Assembly (NCBI RefSeq): GCF_008923185.1
Contig: NZ_WBMT01000010.1
Coordinates: 1-64,000, forward strand
DNA: 64,000 nucleotides
From: Actinomadura rudentiformis
GTDB taxonomy: Bacteria > Actinomycetota > Actinomycetes > Streptosporangiales > Streptosporangiaceae
Direction of reading: 5' to 3'
The translations under genes were made by a program, and so were the position numbers. Positions 15,378 to 23,438 of the stretch are shown in pieces. Under the pieces are notes generated by a model. The model was given only the letters and a program-made list of their open reading frames with translations, had not been told where the DNA came from and made no database searches. How positions within the stretch are numbered: position 1 is the stretch's first letter; each line of letters begins with the position of its first letter.

Positions 15378-16767
15378 CGGCGAGCTTGGCGCGCGCGGCG
15401 GCGATCCGGGCGAGGGTCCGCTCGCGACCCAGGATCTCCAGCGATTCGAACAGCGGCAGGCCCACGGTACGGCCGGTGACCGCGACGCGAACCGATGCCT
15501 GGGTCTTGCCGAGCTTGAGGCCGCGCGCGGCACCGACCTGCTCCAGGCGGGTCTTGAGCTCCTCGGTCTCCCACGGAGCGTCGCGGTAGGCCTCCTCGGC
15601 GGCGGCGAGGATCTCGGCCGCGGGCTCCTTCATCCCCTTGTTCCACGACTGCTCGTCGAACGGCGGCTCGTCCAGGAACGCGAAGTCGACCATCTGCACG
15701 ATCTCCGACAGGACCGCCACACGGGTCTGGGCCAGCGGCGCGAGCCGGTCGAAGACCGCCGGGTCGTAGTCGAACGGCGCCTCCTCCAGGAAGGGCAGGC
15801 ACTCGGCGACGAAGCTCTCGACCGGCAGCGCCCGGATGTACTCGCCGTTGAACGCGCGCAGCTTCTTCACGTCGAAGAACGCGGGCGAGGTGTTGACGTC
15901 CTCGATCCGGAACTCCTCGACGATCTCGCTCCACGGCACGATCTCGCGGTCGCCCGACGGCGCCCAGCCCAGCAACATGAGGTAGTTGCGCATGGCTTCG
16001 GCGAGGTAGCCCTCGGCCTGGTAGGCCTCCAGCGCCACCTTGTCGCGGCGCTTGGACAGCTTCTTGCGCTGCTCGTTGACGATGACCGGAACATGCGCCC
16101 AGACCGGCGGCTCGCCCCCCAGCGCCTCCCACAGCAACTGCTGCTTGGGCGCGTTGGACAGGTGCTCCTCGCCGCGGACGACGTGCGTGATCCCCTGGCT
16201 CATGTCGTCCACGGCGTTGGCCAGCAGGAACGTCACCGAACCGTCGGCGCGGGCGATGACGAAGTCCTCCAGCACGGCGTTCTCGAAGACCGGCTTGCCG
16301 CGCAGCAGGTCGACGACCACGGTCTGACCCTCGTCCGGCGTGCGGAAGCGCAGCGCCCGGCCTGGGCCCGGCTCCAGGCCGCGGTCGCGGCAGAAGCCGT
16401 CGTAGCCCTTGTTCTGGTCGCCGGTCCGTGCGATCACCGCGTCGCGGGTGCAGTCGCAATAGTAGGCGCGGCCCTGGTCCAGGATGGTCCGCACGGCCTG
16501 GGCGTGCTTGTCGGCGTTGGCCGACTGGAAGTAGGGGCCCTCGTACTCCCCGCCGTCCATGCCCAGCCAGGCCAGCGCGCGGATGATCCCCTCAGTCCAC
16601 TCAGGGCTGTTGCGCGAGGCGTCGGTGTCCTCGATCCGCAGGACCAGCGTTCCGCCCGACTGCTTGGCCATGGCCCAGTTGAAGAGGGCCGACCGGGCCC
16701 CGCCCACATGGAACATGCCGGTGGGTGAAGGTGCGAAACGAACACGGATCGAAGACGTGGAAGACAT
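15364..16767 (-). CDS. gltX: glutamyl-tRNA synthetase
   Basis: A 467-residue class I synthetase charging tRNA-Glu. Near the N-terminus 'RFAPSPTGMFHVGGARSA' contains the HIGH-type signature (HVGG), and the KMSKS-type signature appears as 'KKLSKRRD' near 245-252; the C-terminal half is the anticodon-binding helical domain. ATG 16767 is chosen because homology begins at 'SIRVRFAPSPTG'; a 14-residue longer version has no support. It is convergent with the TauE-like gene. Confidence 0.95.
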   Translation of the reverse strand: MSSTSSIRVRFAPSPTGMFHVGGARSALFNWAMAKQSGGTLVLRIEDTDASRNSPEWTEGIIRALAWLGMDGGEYEGPYFQSANADKHAQAVRTILDQGRAYYCDCTRDAVIARTGDQNKGYDGFCRDRGLEPGPGRALRFRTPDEGQTVVVDLLRGKPVFENAVLEDFVIARADGSVTFLLANAVDDMSQGITHVVRGEEHLSNAPKQQLLWEALGGEPPVWAHVPVIVNEQRKKLSKRRDKVALEAYQAEGYLAEAMRNYLMLLGWAPSGDREIVPWSEIVEEFRIEDVNTSPAFFDVKKLRAFNGEYIRALPVESFVAECLPFLEEAPFDYDPAVFDRLAPLAQTRVAVLSEIVQMVDFAFLDEPPFDEQSWNKGMKEPAAEILAAAEEAYRDAPWETEELKTRLEQVGAARGLKLGKTQASVRVAVTGRTVGLPLFESLEILGRERTLARIAAARAKLAATGK

Positions 16768-16856
16768 GGCAACCAGCCTAGAGCGCCCAGACCGCAGCTC
16801 GCGCCGCAATAATCAGCACGCCGGTCAGGGGTGAGTGTGCAGGCTTCGGGATCCGT

Positions 16857-17438
16857 CTACGGCTTCCACTGGGGGTCTCGGCCCGACAGGCCGAGCAGGC
16901 GGTCGAGGAGCGGCGCCGATTCGGACACCTTTACCTCGGCACCGAACGCCCCGTACTGGCGGCCCATCTCGGCGGTCGGCACCAGGTGGTCGTAGGCCGC
17001 CTGGACGATCTCGTCGGGGAAGTCGACCTGCTGGCCGGTGGCGACGGCCAGATCCCAGCCGTGCAGGACGTACTCGCTGAACAACATGCCGCCGATGATC
17101 GCCGAGGGCATCCCCTGCTCGGCCCCTGTCAGGCTGGTCTCGCCCTCCCAGGCGGCGGGCTCCGCCCAGGCCTCGGCGCTCTCGCGGGCCTTCGCCGCGT
17201 ACAGCTCGGCCCAGTCGCCGTCGGCAGTGAAGTCGTGGTCCTCCCCGGGGCCTTGCGGCGGCTGCTCCTTGCGGGCGGCGGTCGCGCCGCGCCCCGTCCA
17301 GAAGATCAGGTGGTTGATCACACCGCGGACGTCCCACTCCGGACATGGCGAGGGCGCGCCGAGCCGGTCCTCGGGGACCTCTCGGACGATCCGCGCCGCC
17401 ATCTCCGCCGCGGGCCGCGTCAGCTCTCGCATCTCCAT
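16857..17438 (-). CDS. TIGR03086-type DinB-like metal-binding protein
   Basis: A 193-residue protein of the mycothiol-dependent maleylpyruvate isomerase N-terminal/DinB superfamily: a four-helix bundle with a metal site built from His residues seen in 'VRGVINHLIFW' (near 40) and 'FSEYVLHGWDLA' (near 130). Actinobacteria have many of these as candidate thiol-dependent enzymes. The segment 'SPCPEWDVRGVINHL' is characteristic. Substrate unknown. It is divergent from the NUDIX gene. Confidence 0.75.
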   Translation of the reverse strand: MEMRELTRPAAEMAARIVREVPEDRLGAPSPCPEWDVRGVINHLIFWTGRGATAARKEQPPQGPGEDHDFTADGDWAELYAAKARESAEAWAEPAAWEGETSLTGAEQGMPSAIIGGMLFSEYVLHGWDLAVATGQQVDFPDEIVQAAYDHLVPTAEMGRQYGAFGAEVKVSESAPLLDRLLGLSGRDPQWKP

Positions 17439-17545
17439 GACGCCTCCTCGTACATCAGTTCGAATATCGTTCGCTCACGCTAACCCTGGGGAGGGCCGGA
17501 CGTCTTGAAGAAACGCGACAGCGTGTCGCCTGAGAAGATCTGCTC

Positions 17546-18172
17546 ATGACCGACCCCCTCACGAACCTCTCCGCCTTCCAGGAACTCGCCGCCCGCCGCC
17601 TGGCCGGCTTCTCCCACATCGCTGTCCCGGACGCGCCCGGCATGCGCCGCGCGGGGGTCGTCATCTGCGTCGTGCCCGGCGCCGACGGCCCCTCGGTAAT
17701 CCTGATCAAGCGGGCCTACAGGGGGCGCAACGCAGGCCAGTGGGGCCTGCCCGGAGGCCGGATGGACAGCGGGGAGACCCCGGAGCAGGCGGCGCTCCGG
17801 GAGCTCCACGAGGAACTCGGGCTGACCGCCGGGCCCGGCGACGTGCTCGGCAGGCTCGACGATTTCCCGGCCACGTCCGGCTTCGCCATCAGCCCGATCG
17901 TCGTCGCCCTGCCCGAGCCTGGACCGCTCCAGCCCAGCCCGGACGAGGTCCACTCCGTGCACCACGTGAGCCTCGCCAGGCTCGCGGCCGACGACACTCC
18001 CCGGTGGGTGCCGCAACTCGAAGGCGGGCGCATGTTGCAGATGAAGCTCGGGCCCGGATGGCTCGTGCACGCCCCGACCGGCGCGATGTTGTGGCAGTTC
18101 CGCGAGGTGGTGTTGCTGGGCCGCGAGGTTCGCGTCGCCGACTTCGTGCAGCCGGACTGGACCAGCAAGTGA
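17546..18172 (+). CDS. NUDIX hydrolase, coenzyme A pyrophosphatase-like
   Basis: A 208-residue NUDIX protein. The catalytic box is at about 72-94, beginning 'GGRMDSGETPEQAALRELHE' with E-E-L-G-L following, so the metal-binding glutamates are intact. The N-terminal helix 'FQELAARRLAGFSHIAVPD' and overall layout recall CoA/acyl-CoA diphosphatases of the NudL group, but the substrate cannot be fixed by reading. It ends four bases before the stop of the convergent SDR gene. Confidence 0.75.
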   Translation: MTDPLTNLSAFQELAARRLAGFSHIAVPDAPGMRRAGVVICVVPGADGPSVILIKRAYRGRNAGQWGLPGGRMDSGETPEQAALRELHEELGLTAGPGDVLGRLDDFPATSGFAISPIVVALPEPGPLQPSPDEVHSVHHVSLARLAADDTPRWVPQLEGGRMLQMKLGPGWLVHAPTGAMLWQFREVVLLGREVRVADFVQPDWTSK

Positions 18173-18176
18173 GGGG

Positions 18177-18938
18177 CTAGAAGGTCCCGCCGTCGACGAC
18201 GATGCACTGGTCGGTGACGTACGAGGCGCCGTCGGAGACCAGGAAGCGCACCACGTCGGCGACCTCCTCGGGCGAGCAGACATGGCCGAACGGCGACATC
18301 GCGTCCTGCTGGCGGATGTCGTCCACGCCCATGGTGGCCTTGACCAGCCGCTGGCCCATGTCGGTGTCGACCAGTCCCGGCGCCACGATGTTGACGTGGA
18401 TCCCGTTGCCGCGTTCCTCCTTGGCCAGGGTGTGCGCGAGCGCCTCCATCGCGGCCTTGCCCATCGCGTACGGCGCGCCGAACGGCGGGTTGATCCCCGT
18501 GATGACGCTGGAAATGAAGACCATGTCGCCGCGTTCGGCCTGCCGGAGCAGCGGCAGCACCGCCTGGCTGAGGTGGTGCGGCCCGAACGCGTGCACGCCG
18601 AGGACCCGGGCGAGCTCGGCGGGGTCGGTGTCGGCGACGCTCTGCCCACGGCTGGCGATGCCCGCGCTGTGCACGAGGATGTCGAGGCGCCCGAACTCCT
18701 CCTCCACGCCCGCGGCCAGGTCTCGGCAGCCGTCCAGAGTGTCCACCGACGCCCGGAAGGTGCGGGCCTGGACGCCGAGGGCCTGGAGGTCGGCGACCGT
18801 CTTGGCCGCGGCCTCCTCGTCACGCCGGTAGGCGATGGCGACGTCGACGCCGTCGGCGGCGAGCGCCAGCGCGATCGCGCGGCCGATTCCGCGGCTGCCT
18901 CCGGTGACCAGGGCGACGCGACCGGCGAGTGAACTCAT
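18177..18938 (-). CDS. short-chain dehydrogenase/reductase
   Basis: A 253-residue classical SDR. NAD(P)-binding 'TGGSRGIGRA' is near 11-20, 'VHSAGIA' near 89-95, and the catalytic Ser and Y-x3-K occur in 'ISSVITG' and 'YAMGK'. ATG 18938 has AAGGAG upstream; longer forms are unsupported. The family oxidises or reduces alcohols/ketones, often 3-oxoacyl substrates. It ends with 'CIVVDGGTF', the usual C-terminus. It lies in the same direction as the O-methyltransferase gene, 88 bases away, so co-transcription is possible but not shown. Confidence 0.85.
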   Translation of the reverse strand: MSSLAGRVALVTGGSRGIGRAIALALAADGVDVAIAYRRDEEAAAKTVADLQALGVQARTFRASVDTLDGCRDLAAGVEEEFGRLDILVHSAGIASRGQSVADTDPAELARVLGVHAFGPHHLSQAVLPLLRQAERGDMVFISSVITGINPPFGAPYAMGKAAMEALAHTLAKEERGNGIHVNIVAPGLVDTDMGQRLVKATMGVDDIRQQDAMSPFGHVCSPEEVADVVRFLVSDGASYVTDQCIVVDGGTF

Positions 18939-19025
18939 GCCAAGGGCTCCTTCGGGGAGGCGGACGACGTCCTCAATCCTGCCCGAGAACGCCGTCCGGA
19001 TATAAGTGACCCCTGACAAAGGCTG

Positions 19026-20036
19026 CTACGCCGGTGCGGCTTCGATGATCCGGTAGTTCGACGGCGGCAGCTGCCCCGTGATGCCGGTGAGCGTGAATCC
19101 GGCGGCCTCCAGCAACTGCCGGAACTCCTCTTCCGTGCGCTCCCGGCCACCTGTGCAGACCAGCATGTTCATGTCTCCCATGGCGATGCCCCTGTGCTCC
19201 GGGGTGACCACCTCGGGCACCACGGTCTCCAGTAGCAGCACCTTGGCTCCGTCGCTCACGGCCGCGCGGCAGGTGCGCAGGATGGCCACCGACTGCTCGT
19301 CGTCCCAGTCGTGGATGACGCTCTTGAGCAGGTAGGCGTCGGCGCCTTCCGGCACGCTCTGGAAGAAGTCGCCCTGGACGAGCTCGCACCGGTCCGCGAC
19401 CCCGGCGGCCTTGAGGGTCATATCCGCCTCCTTCAGCCCGGCGGGCAGGTCGAAGAGCACACCGCGCACCGAGGGGGCGGCCCGCAGGATCGCGGCGAGC
19501 AACGTCCCGTCCCCGCCGCCAAGGTCGGCGATCGTGCCGAAGCGGGTGAAGTCGTAGCCCTTGATGAACGCCGGCGCCACCTCGCGGGTGTGCTCCGACA
19601 TCGCCTTGTTGAACGTCACCGAACGCTCGGGATGTTCGGCGAGGTACTCGAACGAGGTCATCCCGGTGACCCGGTGCCAGGCGGGCTCGCCGGTGCGCAG
19701 GGTCTCCATCAGGTCGCCCCAGGACCTCCAGACGTCCGGGCCGCAGAAAAGCCCGAGCAGGCCGTGGATGGAGTCTGGCGCGTCGGTGCGCAACCGGCGG
19801 CCCTCCTCCGTCAGGGCGAACCGGTCGGGACCATCCTGGGTGAGCACGCCGAGACAGGTCAGCGCGCGCAGCAAGCGGCGCAAGGCGTGCGGATCGGTGC
19901 CGGTCTCCCCGGCCAGTTCGCCGCTCGTACGCGCGCCGTCGGTCAGCGCGTCGGCGAGCCGCAGTTCCGCCGCCGCGTACAGCATCTGGGCCGGCATGTA
20001 GCCGAACGCGAAGTCGAGCAGTGGCGATCGCGCCAT
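19026..20036 (-). CDS. SAM-dependent O-methyltransferase (hydroxyneurosporene/acetylserotonin type)
   Basis: A 336-residue enzyme with an N-terminal winged-helix dimerisation domain (about 1-95, 'LRRLLRALTCLGVL') and a C-terminal Rossmann methyltransferase with motif I 'IADLGGGDGTLLA' near 173 and the 'KSVIHDWDDE' signature near 240. Such enzymes methylate aromatic hydroxyls in natural product pathways. ATG 20036 has GAGAGGGG upstream. No biosynthetic cluster surrounds it, so the substrate is open. Confidence 0.85.
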   Translation of the reverse strand: MARSPLLDFAFGYMPAQMLYAAAELRLADALTDGARTSGELAGETGTDPHALRRLLRALTCLGVLTQDGPDRFALTEEGRRLRTDAPDSIHGLLGLFCGPDVWRSWGDLMETLRTGEPAWHRVTGMTSFEYLAEHPERSVTFNKAMSEHTREVAPAFIKGYDFTRFGTIADLGGGDGTLLAAILRAAPSVRGVLFDLPAGLKEADMTLKAAGVADRCELVQGDFFQSVPEGADAYLLKSVIHDWDDEQSVAILRTCRAAVSDGAKVLLLETVVPEVVTPEHRGIAMGDMNMLVCTGGRERTEEEFRQLLEAAGFTLTGITGQLPPSNYRIIEAAPA

Positions 20037-20213
20037 CGTCGTCCCCTCTCTCGCAGGTCGTACGGGAACGACGCTAGGGACCGCTGTGGCGGGCCGTATT
20101 GGACGAATGTGACCACGATCGTGATCTTGTCGCTTACCAAACCGACATATCGCCTTTATCCAACTAATTGAGACTGGGCGGCTGCTCCTACCCCCGAGCG
20201 AAAAGGAGATCCC

Positions 20214-20846
20214 GTGAAACGCACGGGGATCGTCATCGCCGCCCTCGGAACCACCGTCCTGACGTCCACGGTGGTGGTCGCGCCGTCGGCGTACGCGGCG
20301 CCGCCCACCCCGCCCGGCAAGGCCGTCTCGGCCAAGCACCTCTCGGCGCTGCGCGTCGCCAAGGAGGGCTCGCTGACGGGTTACGACCGCAGAAAGTTTC
20401 CGCACTGGAGCACCGTGAAGGGTGCCTGCAACACGCGGGAGACCGTCCTCAAGCGCGACGGCAGCAACGTGCGGGTCAACGCGAAGTGTGCGGCGATCTC
20501 AGGGACCTGGAAGAGCCCGTACGACGGCGCGACCTGGCGCAAGGCCTCGGACGTCGACATCGACCACATGGTGGCGCTGGCCGAGGCGTGGCGTTCGGGC
20601 GCGAGGTCGTGGACCACCAAGCAGCGCACCGCGTTCGCCAACGACCGCGCCAGCTCGCAGCTGTGGGCGGTCACCGACAACGTGAACCAGGCCAAGGGCG
20701 ACAAGGACCCGGCCAAGTGGCTGCCCCCGCGCGCCTCGTTCCGCTGCATGTACGCCCGTTCGTGGATCGACGTGAAGTGGCGCTACAAGCTCACGGTCGA
20801 CACCGCGGAGAAGAAGGCCCTGACGCGCCTGCTTCGCTCCTGCTGA
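20214..20846 (+). CDS. secreted HNH nuclease (DUF1524/GmrSD C-terminal type)
   Basis: A 210-residue protein with a clear Sec signal (MKRTGIVIAALG..., cleavage after 'SAYA-AP' near residue 28). The nuclease core has 'DVDIDHMVALAEAWRSGA' (catalytic His near 122) and 'NVNQAKGDKDPAKWLPP' (Asn/Lys near 165), the pattern of actinobacterial secreted DUF1524 nucleases. Four cysteines may form disulfides outside the cell. It is expected to degrade DNA extracellularly. AAGGAGAT lies upstream of ATG 20214. The stop codon is part of a threefold 18-bp repeat. Confidence 0.85.
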   Translation: MKRTGIVIAALGTTVLTSTVVVAPSAYAAPPTPPGKAVSAKHLSALRVAKEGSLTGYDRRKFPHWSTVKGACNTRETVLKRDGSNVRVNAKCAAISGTWKSPYDGATWRKASDVDIDHMVALAEAWRSGARSWTTKQRTAFANDRASSQLWAVTDNVNQAKGDKDPAKWLPPRASFRCMYARSWIDVKWRYKLTVDTAEKKALTRLLRSC

Positions 20847-20894
20847 ACCCGCTCTGACTGCTGAACCCGCTCTGACTGCTGAACTCGCTCTGCG
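20841..20894. repeat. three 18-bp tandem repeats over a stop codon
   Basis: TGCTGAACCCGCTCTGAC at 20841-20858 and 20859-20876 are identical; 20877-20894 is a diverged third copy. The first copy contains the last codon and TGA stop of the secreted nuclease gene, so the 3' untranslated region carries two further in-register stop-codon copies. Confidence 0.95.
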
Positions 20895-20906
20895 CGACAG
20901 CGGCCG

Positions 20907-20938
20907 ACAGCCCCTCGGCTCGCCCGTCGAGGGGCTGT
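20907..20938 (+). terminator. intrinsic terminator after the HNH nuclease gene
   Basis: ACAGCCCCTCG (20907-20917) pairs perfectly with CGAGGGGCTGT (20928-20938), 11 bp with a 10-base loop. It can also serve the convergent HAD gene. Confidence 0.7.
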
Positions 20939-20976
20939 GTCGCGTCCTGACGAGCCGGGAGCAAAGCCGGGACAGG

Positions 20977-21507
20977 TCAGCGGTCGAGCGCCAGCAACCA
21001 CTCCCGCGCCAGGTCGAGATGGTCTTCGGTCAGCCCGACGTCGGGGTCGATCGCAACGAGCAGATGCTCCCCGATGCCCGGCTCGGCCGCGATGCGGTCA
21101 GTGGCGTCCGGCTCGTCCTCGAACCACACGAATGGCCGGCCCTCCGTCCAGAGGGCGACGTGCCTGGCCTTCCAGGCGCCCAACGTCCCGGCCTGGTCCC
21201 TCCCGGGGAACTGCGGGATCGGCACGTAGGGCAACTCCGGCAACCCGACCCGGGGAGCGATCCACTCGTTCGCGTGGGCGCACCAGTAGCTCGCCCAAGC
21301 CAGCTCGGCGCCCGCCGCCTCAACCAGGTCCAGCAACAGGGGGCCGTGGCCCGCGTTCAGCCACAGCCGGTAAGTGATCCCCTCCGGCGAGCAGCGGTGA
21401 CGGCGATAACCACCGGCACTGGTCGCCCGAGGGCGTTTGAACGGATTGAGCACACCGTCGACGTCCAGCAGTACCAGCGGCGACCCCATACCCGGACGGT
21501 ACGGCAT
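20977..21507 (-). CDS. HAD-family protein (SAK-type HAD domain)
   Basis: A 176-residue HAD-superfamily protein. Motif I 'LVLLDVDGVLNPF' is near 11-23, with both aspartates present, and 'WASYWCAHANEWIAP' and 'FVWFEDEP' supply later motifs. It resembles the HAD domain described in 'Swiss army knife' RNA-repair proteins (HAD_SAK_2) but stands alone here. Phosphatase activity is plausible; substrate unknown. The start is 21507 or the ATG at 21489. Confidence 0.65.
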   Translation of the reverse strand: MPYRPGMGSPLVLLDVDGVLNPFKRPRATSAGGYRRHRCSPEGITYRLWLNAGHGPLLLDLVEAAGAELAWASYWCAHANEWIAPRVGLPELPYVPIPQFPGRDQAGTLGAWKARHVALWTEGRPFVWFEDEPDATDRIAAEPGIGEHLLVAIDPDVGLTEDHLDLAREWLLALDR

Positions 21508-21640
21508 CTACGGATGGCGCGTCGAAGATTCCGGGCACTAGCCGATCTTGGCCATTCGCCCCGTTGTGACACTTTTACCTTCCCCGGTTTCCCGCCCCCC
21601 GGGCTGACGCGGTCCGGGGACGTACGGCATGGTGAAGACC

Positions 21641-22513
21641 ATGTGCCGACTGTTCGGGATGACCACCGGCGGGCCGCGCGTGCGAGCGACGTTCTGGCTG
21701 CTGGACTCGCCGCAGAGCCTGCACGCGCAGAGCCGCCGGATGCCGGACGGCACCGGCCTGGGCTGGTTCTCGCTGGGCGACGAGCCGGTACGGGACCGGG
21801 CGCCGATCGCCGCGTTCGAGAACTCCGACTTCGCCTCCGCGGCCCGCAACGTCGTCTCGCACACGTTCGTCTCGCACGTGCGGTACGCCTCGACCGGCGC
21901 GATCACCGTGCACAACTCCCATCCGTTCGACATGAAGGACCGGCTGTTCGCCCATAACGGGGTGGTCCAGGGGCTGGACGTGCTCGACTCGTGGCTGACT
22001 GACGTCGACCGGGCCCTGATGGAGGGCCAGACCGACTCGGAGCTCGTCTTCGCCTACATCACGGCGGAGATCCGCCGCCACGGCGACACCACGGAGGGCC
22101 TCATCGCGGCGGTCCGCCGCATCGCCGCCGAGCTGCCGGTCTACGCGCTCAACATCTTGCTGGCCGAGCCGCGGCGCCTCTGGGCGCTGCGCTACCCCGA
22201 CCCCAACGAGCTGTGGGTGCTGCACCCGGGGCTCGGCGGTTTCGGCCAGCTGCACCTGGCGTCCGGGCACGAGCCGGGCAGTCTGGACGTGGCCGGGCCG
22301 AACGGCGACTCAGGCACGCGCGGTCCGACGACCCCGGCCTACGTGATCGCCAGCGAGCCGATGAGCGACGATCCGGACTGGCGGCTGCTCGAACCGGGCG
22401 AGCTCCTGATCGTGGACGGCCTCAACGCCACGTCGCGGTTCCCGTTCGACGACCCGGCGCATCCCCTCCGCGCCGAGGACCTCTCGCTGGCCGAGCGAAC
22501 CTCCCAGAAGTGA
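21641..22513 (+). CDS. class II glutamine amidotransferase
   Basis: A 290-residue protein. ATG 21641 is chosen because the next codon is Cys (MCRLFGMT): class II amidotransferases use an N-terminal Cys nucleophile exposed by Met removal, so the in-frame ATG twelve bases upstream would bury it. 'FVSHVRYASTG' and 'NSHPF', and 'FAHNG', are the glutaminase pocket motifs. It resembles the EgtC/YafJ group. With no ergothioneine genes around it and no synthase domain, the acceptor is unknown. Confidence 0.8.
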   Translation: MCRLFGMTTGGPRVRATFWLLDSPQSLHAQSRRMPDGTGLGWFSLGDEPVRDRAPIAAFENSDFASAARNVVSHTFVSHVRYASTGAITVHNSHPFDMKDRLFAHNGVVQGLDVLDSWLTDVDRALMEGQTDSELVFAYITAEIRRHGDTTEGLIAAVRRIAAELPVYALNILLAEPRRLWALRYPDPNELWVLHPGLGGFGQLHLASGHEPGSLDVAGPNGDSGTRGPTTPAYVIASEPMSDDPDWRLLEPGELLIVDGLNATSRFPFDDPAHPLRAEDLSLAERTSQK

Positions 22514-22619
22514 GCAGCGAGAGTGAGCGGCGACACGGCAGGCCCCGCCGGGAATGTCGTCACCGGCTCGTAGAGTGGACCAGGTCCGGACGAGCGGCGC
22601 CTGAGGAGTCACCGAGCCC

Positions 22620-23438
22620 ATGACCCACGAACTGACGCTGATGGCGGTCCACGCGCACCCCGACGATGAGGTGCTCCCCACGGGCGGCCTTCTCGCCCGC
22701 TGTGCGGACGAGGGCATCCGGACCGTCCTGGTCACCTGCACCAACGGCGAGCAGGGGGACGACTCGGGCGGCCTCAAGCCCGAGGATCCCGGCCACGACG
22801 CCGCCGAGGTGGCGCGGCGGCGGCTCGCCGAGCTGCGCGAGTCGGTGCGCCTGCTGGGCATCACCGATCTTGAGCTCCTCGGCTACCGCGACTCCGGCAT
22901 GGACGGCTGGTCCACCAACCAGCATCCGGACGCGTTCGCCAACGTTCCGGTCGAGCAGGCGGCGGCACGGCTGGCCGAGCTCATGGAGCGCTACCGTCCC
23001 CAGGTCGTCGTCACCTACGACGAAACCGGCGGCTACGGCCATCCCGACCACATCCAGGCCCACAACATCGCCGTCGCGGCGTCCGAGTCGACCGGGATCC
23101 CGCGCAAGCTCTACTTCACCGCCGTGCCGAGATCCGGTGTCAGGCTGCTCTTCGACCAGCTCAAGGAGTCGGACATCGACCCCGGCTTCGACCCCGGCGA
23201 CGACTTCGGCACGCCGGACGAGCTCATCACGAGCGTGGTCGACGTCGCCCCCTACGTCGACCGCAAGCGCAAGGCGCTGGAGGCCCACGCCAGCCAGGGC
23301 GAGAACATCTTCCTTCTGCGACTCCCCGACGAGGTCCAGCAAGTGGTGTACGGCGCCGAGTCGTTCGTCCGCCACTTCAGCCATGTCCCCGTCCCGGACG
23401 GGCAGGAGGACGACCTGTTCAGCGGCCTCCGCCGCTGA
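22620..23438 (+). CDS. LmbE/PIG-L family zinc deacetylase
   Basis: A 272-residue protein with the zinc motif A-H-P-D-D-E at residues 12-17 and a second zinc/catalytic site 'GYGHPDHIQAHN' near 141-152. The family includes MshB (mycothiol biosynthesis) and Mca (mycothiol conjugate amidase), and removes N-acetyl or amide groups from glucosaminyl or related substrates. Sequence alone does not separate these. The gene stands after a 106-base gap and overlaps the convergent 23419-24630 gene by 20 bp. Confidence 0.85.
   Translation: MTHELTLMAVHAHPDDEVLPTGGLLARCADEGIRTVLVTCTNGEQGDDSGGLKPEDPGHDAAEVARRRLAELRESVRLLGITDLELLGYRDSGMDGWSTNQHPDAFANVPVEQAAARLAELMERYRPQVVVTYDETGGYGHPDHIQAHNIAVAASESTGIPRKLYFTAVPRSGVRLLFDQLKESDIDPGFDPGDDFGTPDELITSVVDVAPYVDRKRKALEAHASQGENIFLLRLPDEVQQVVYGAESFVRHFSHVPVPDGQEDDLFSGLRR

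Noticed and set aside
18177..20036. Natural product biosynthetic cluster (SDR plus O-methyltransferase plus later P450 and AurF-like genes)
   Set aside because: No synthase, carrier protein or scaffold-forming enzyme; the genes are scattered over 40 kb among housekeeping genes.
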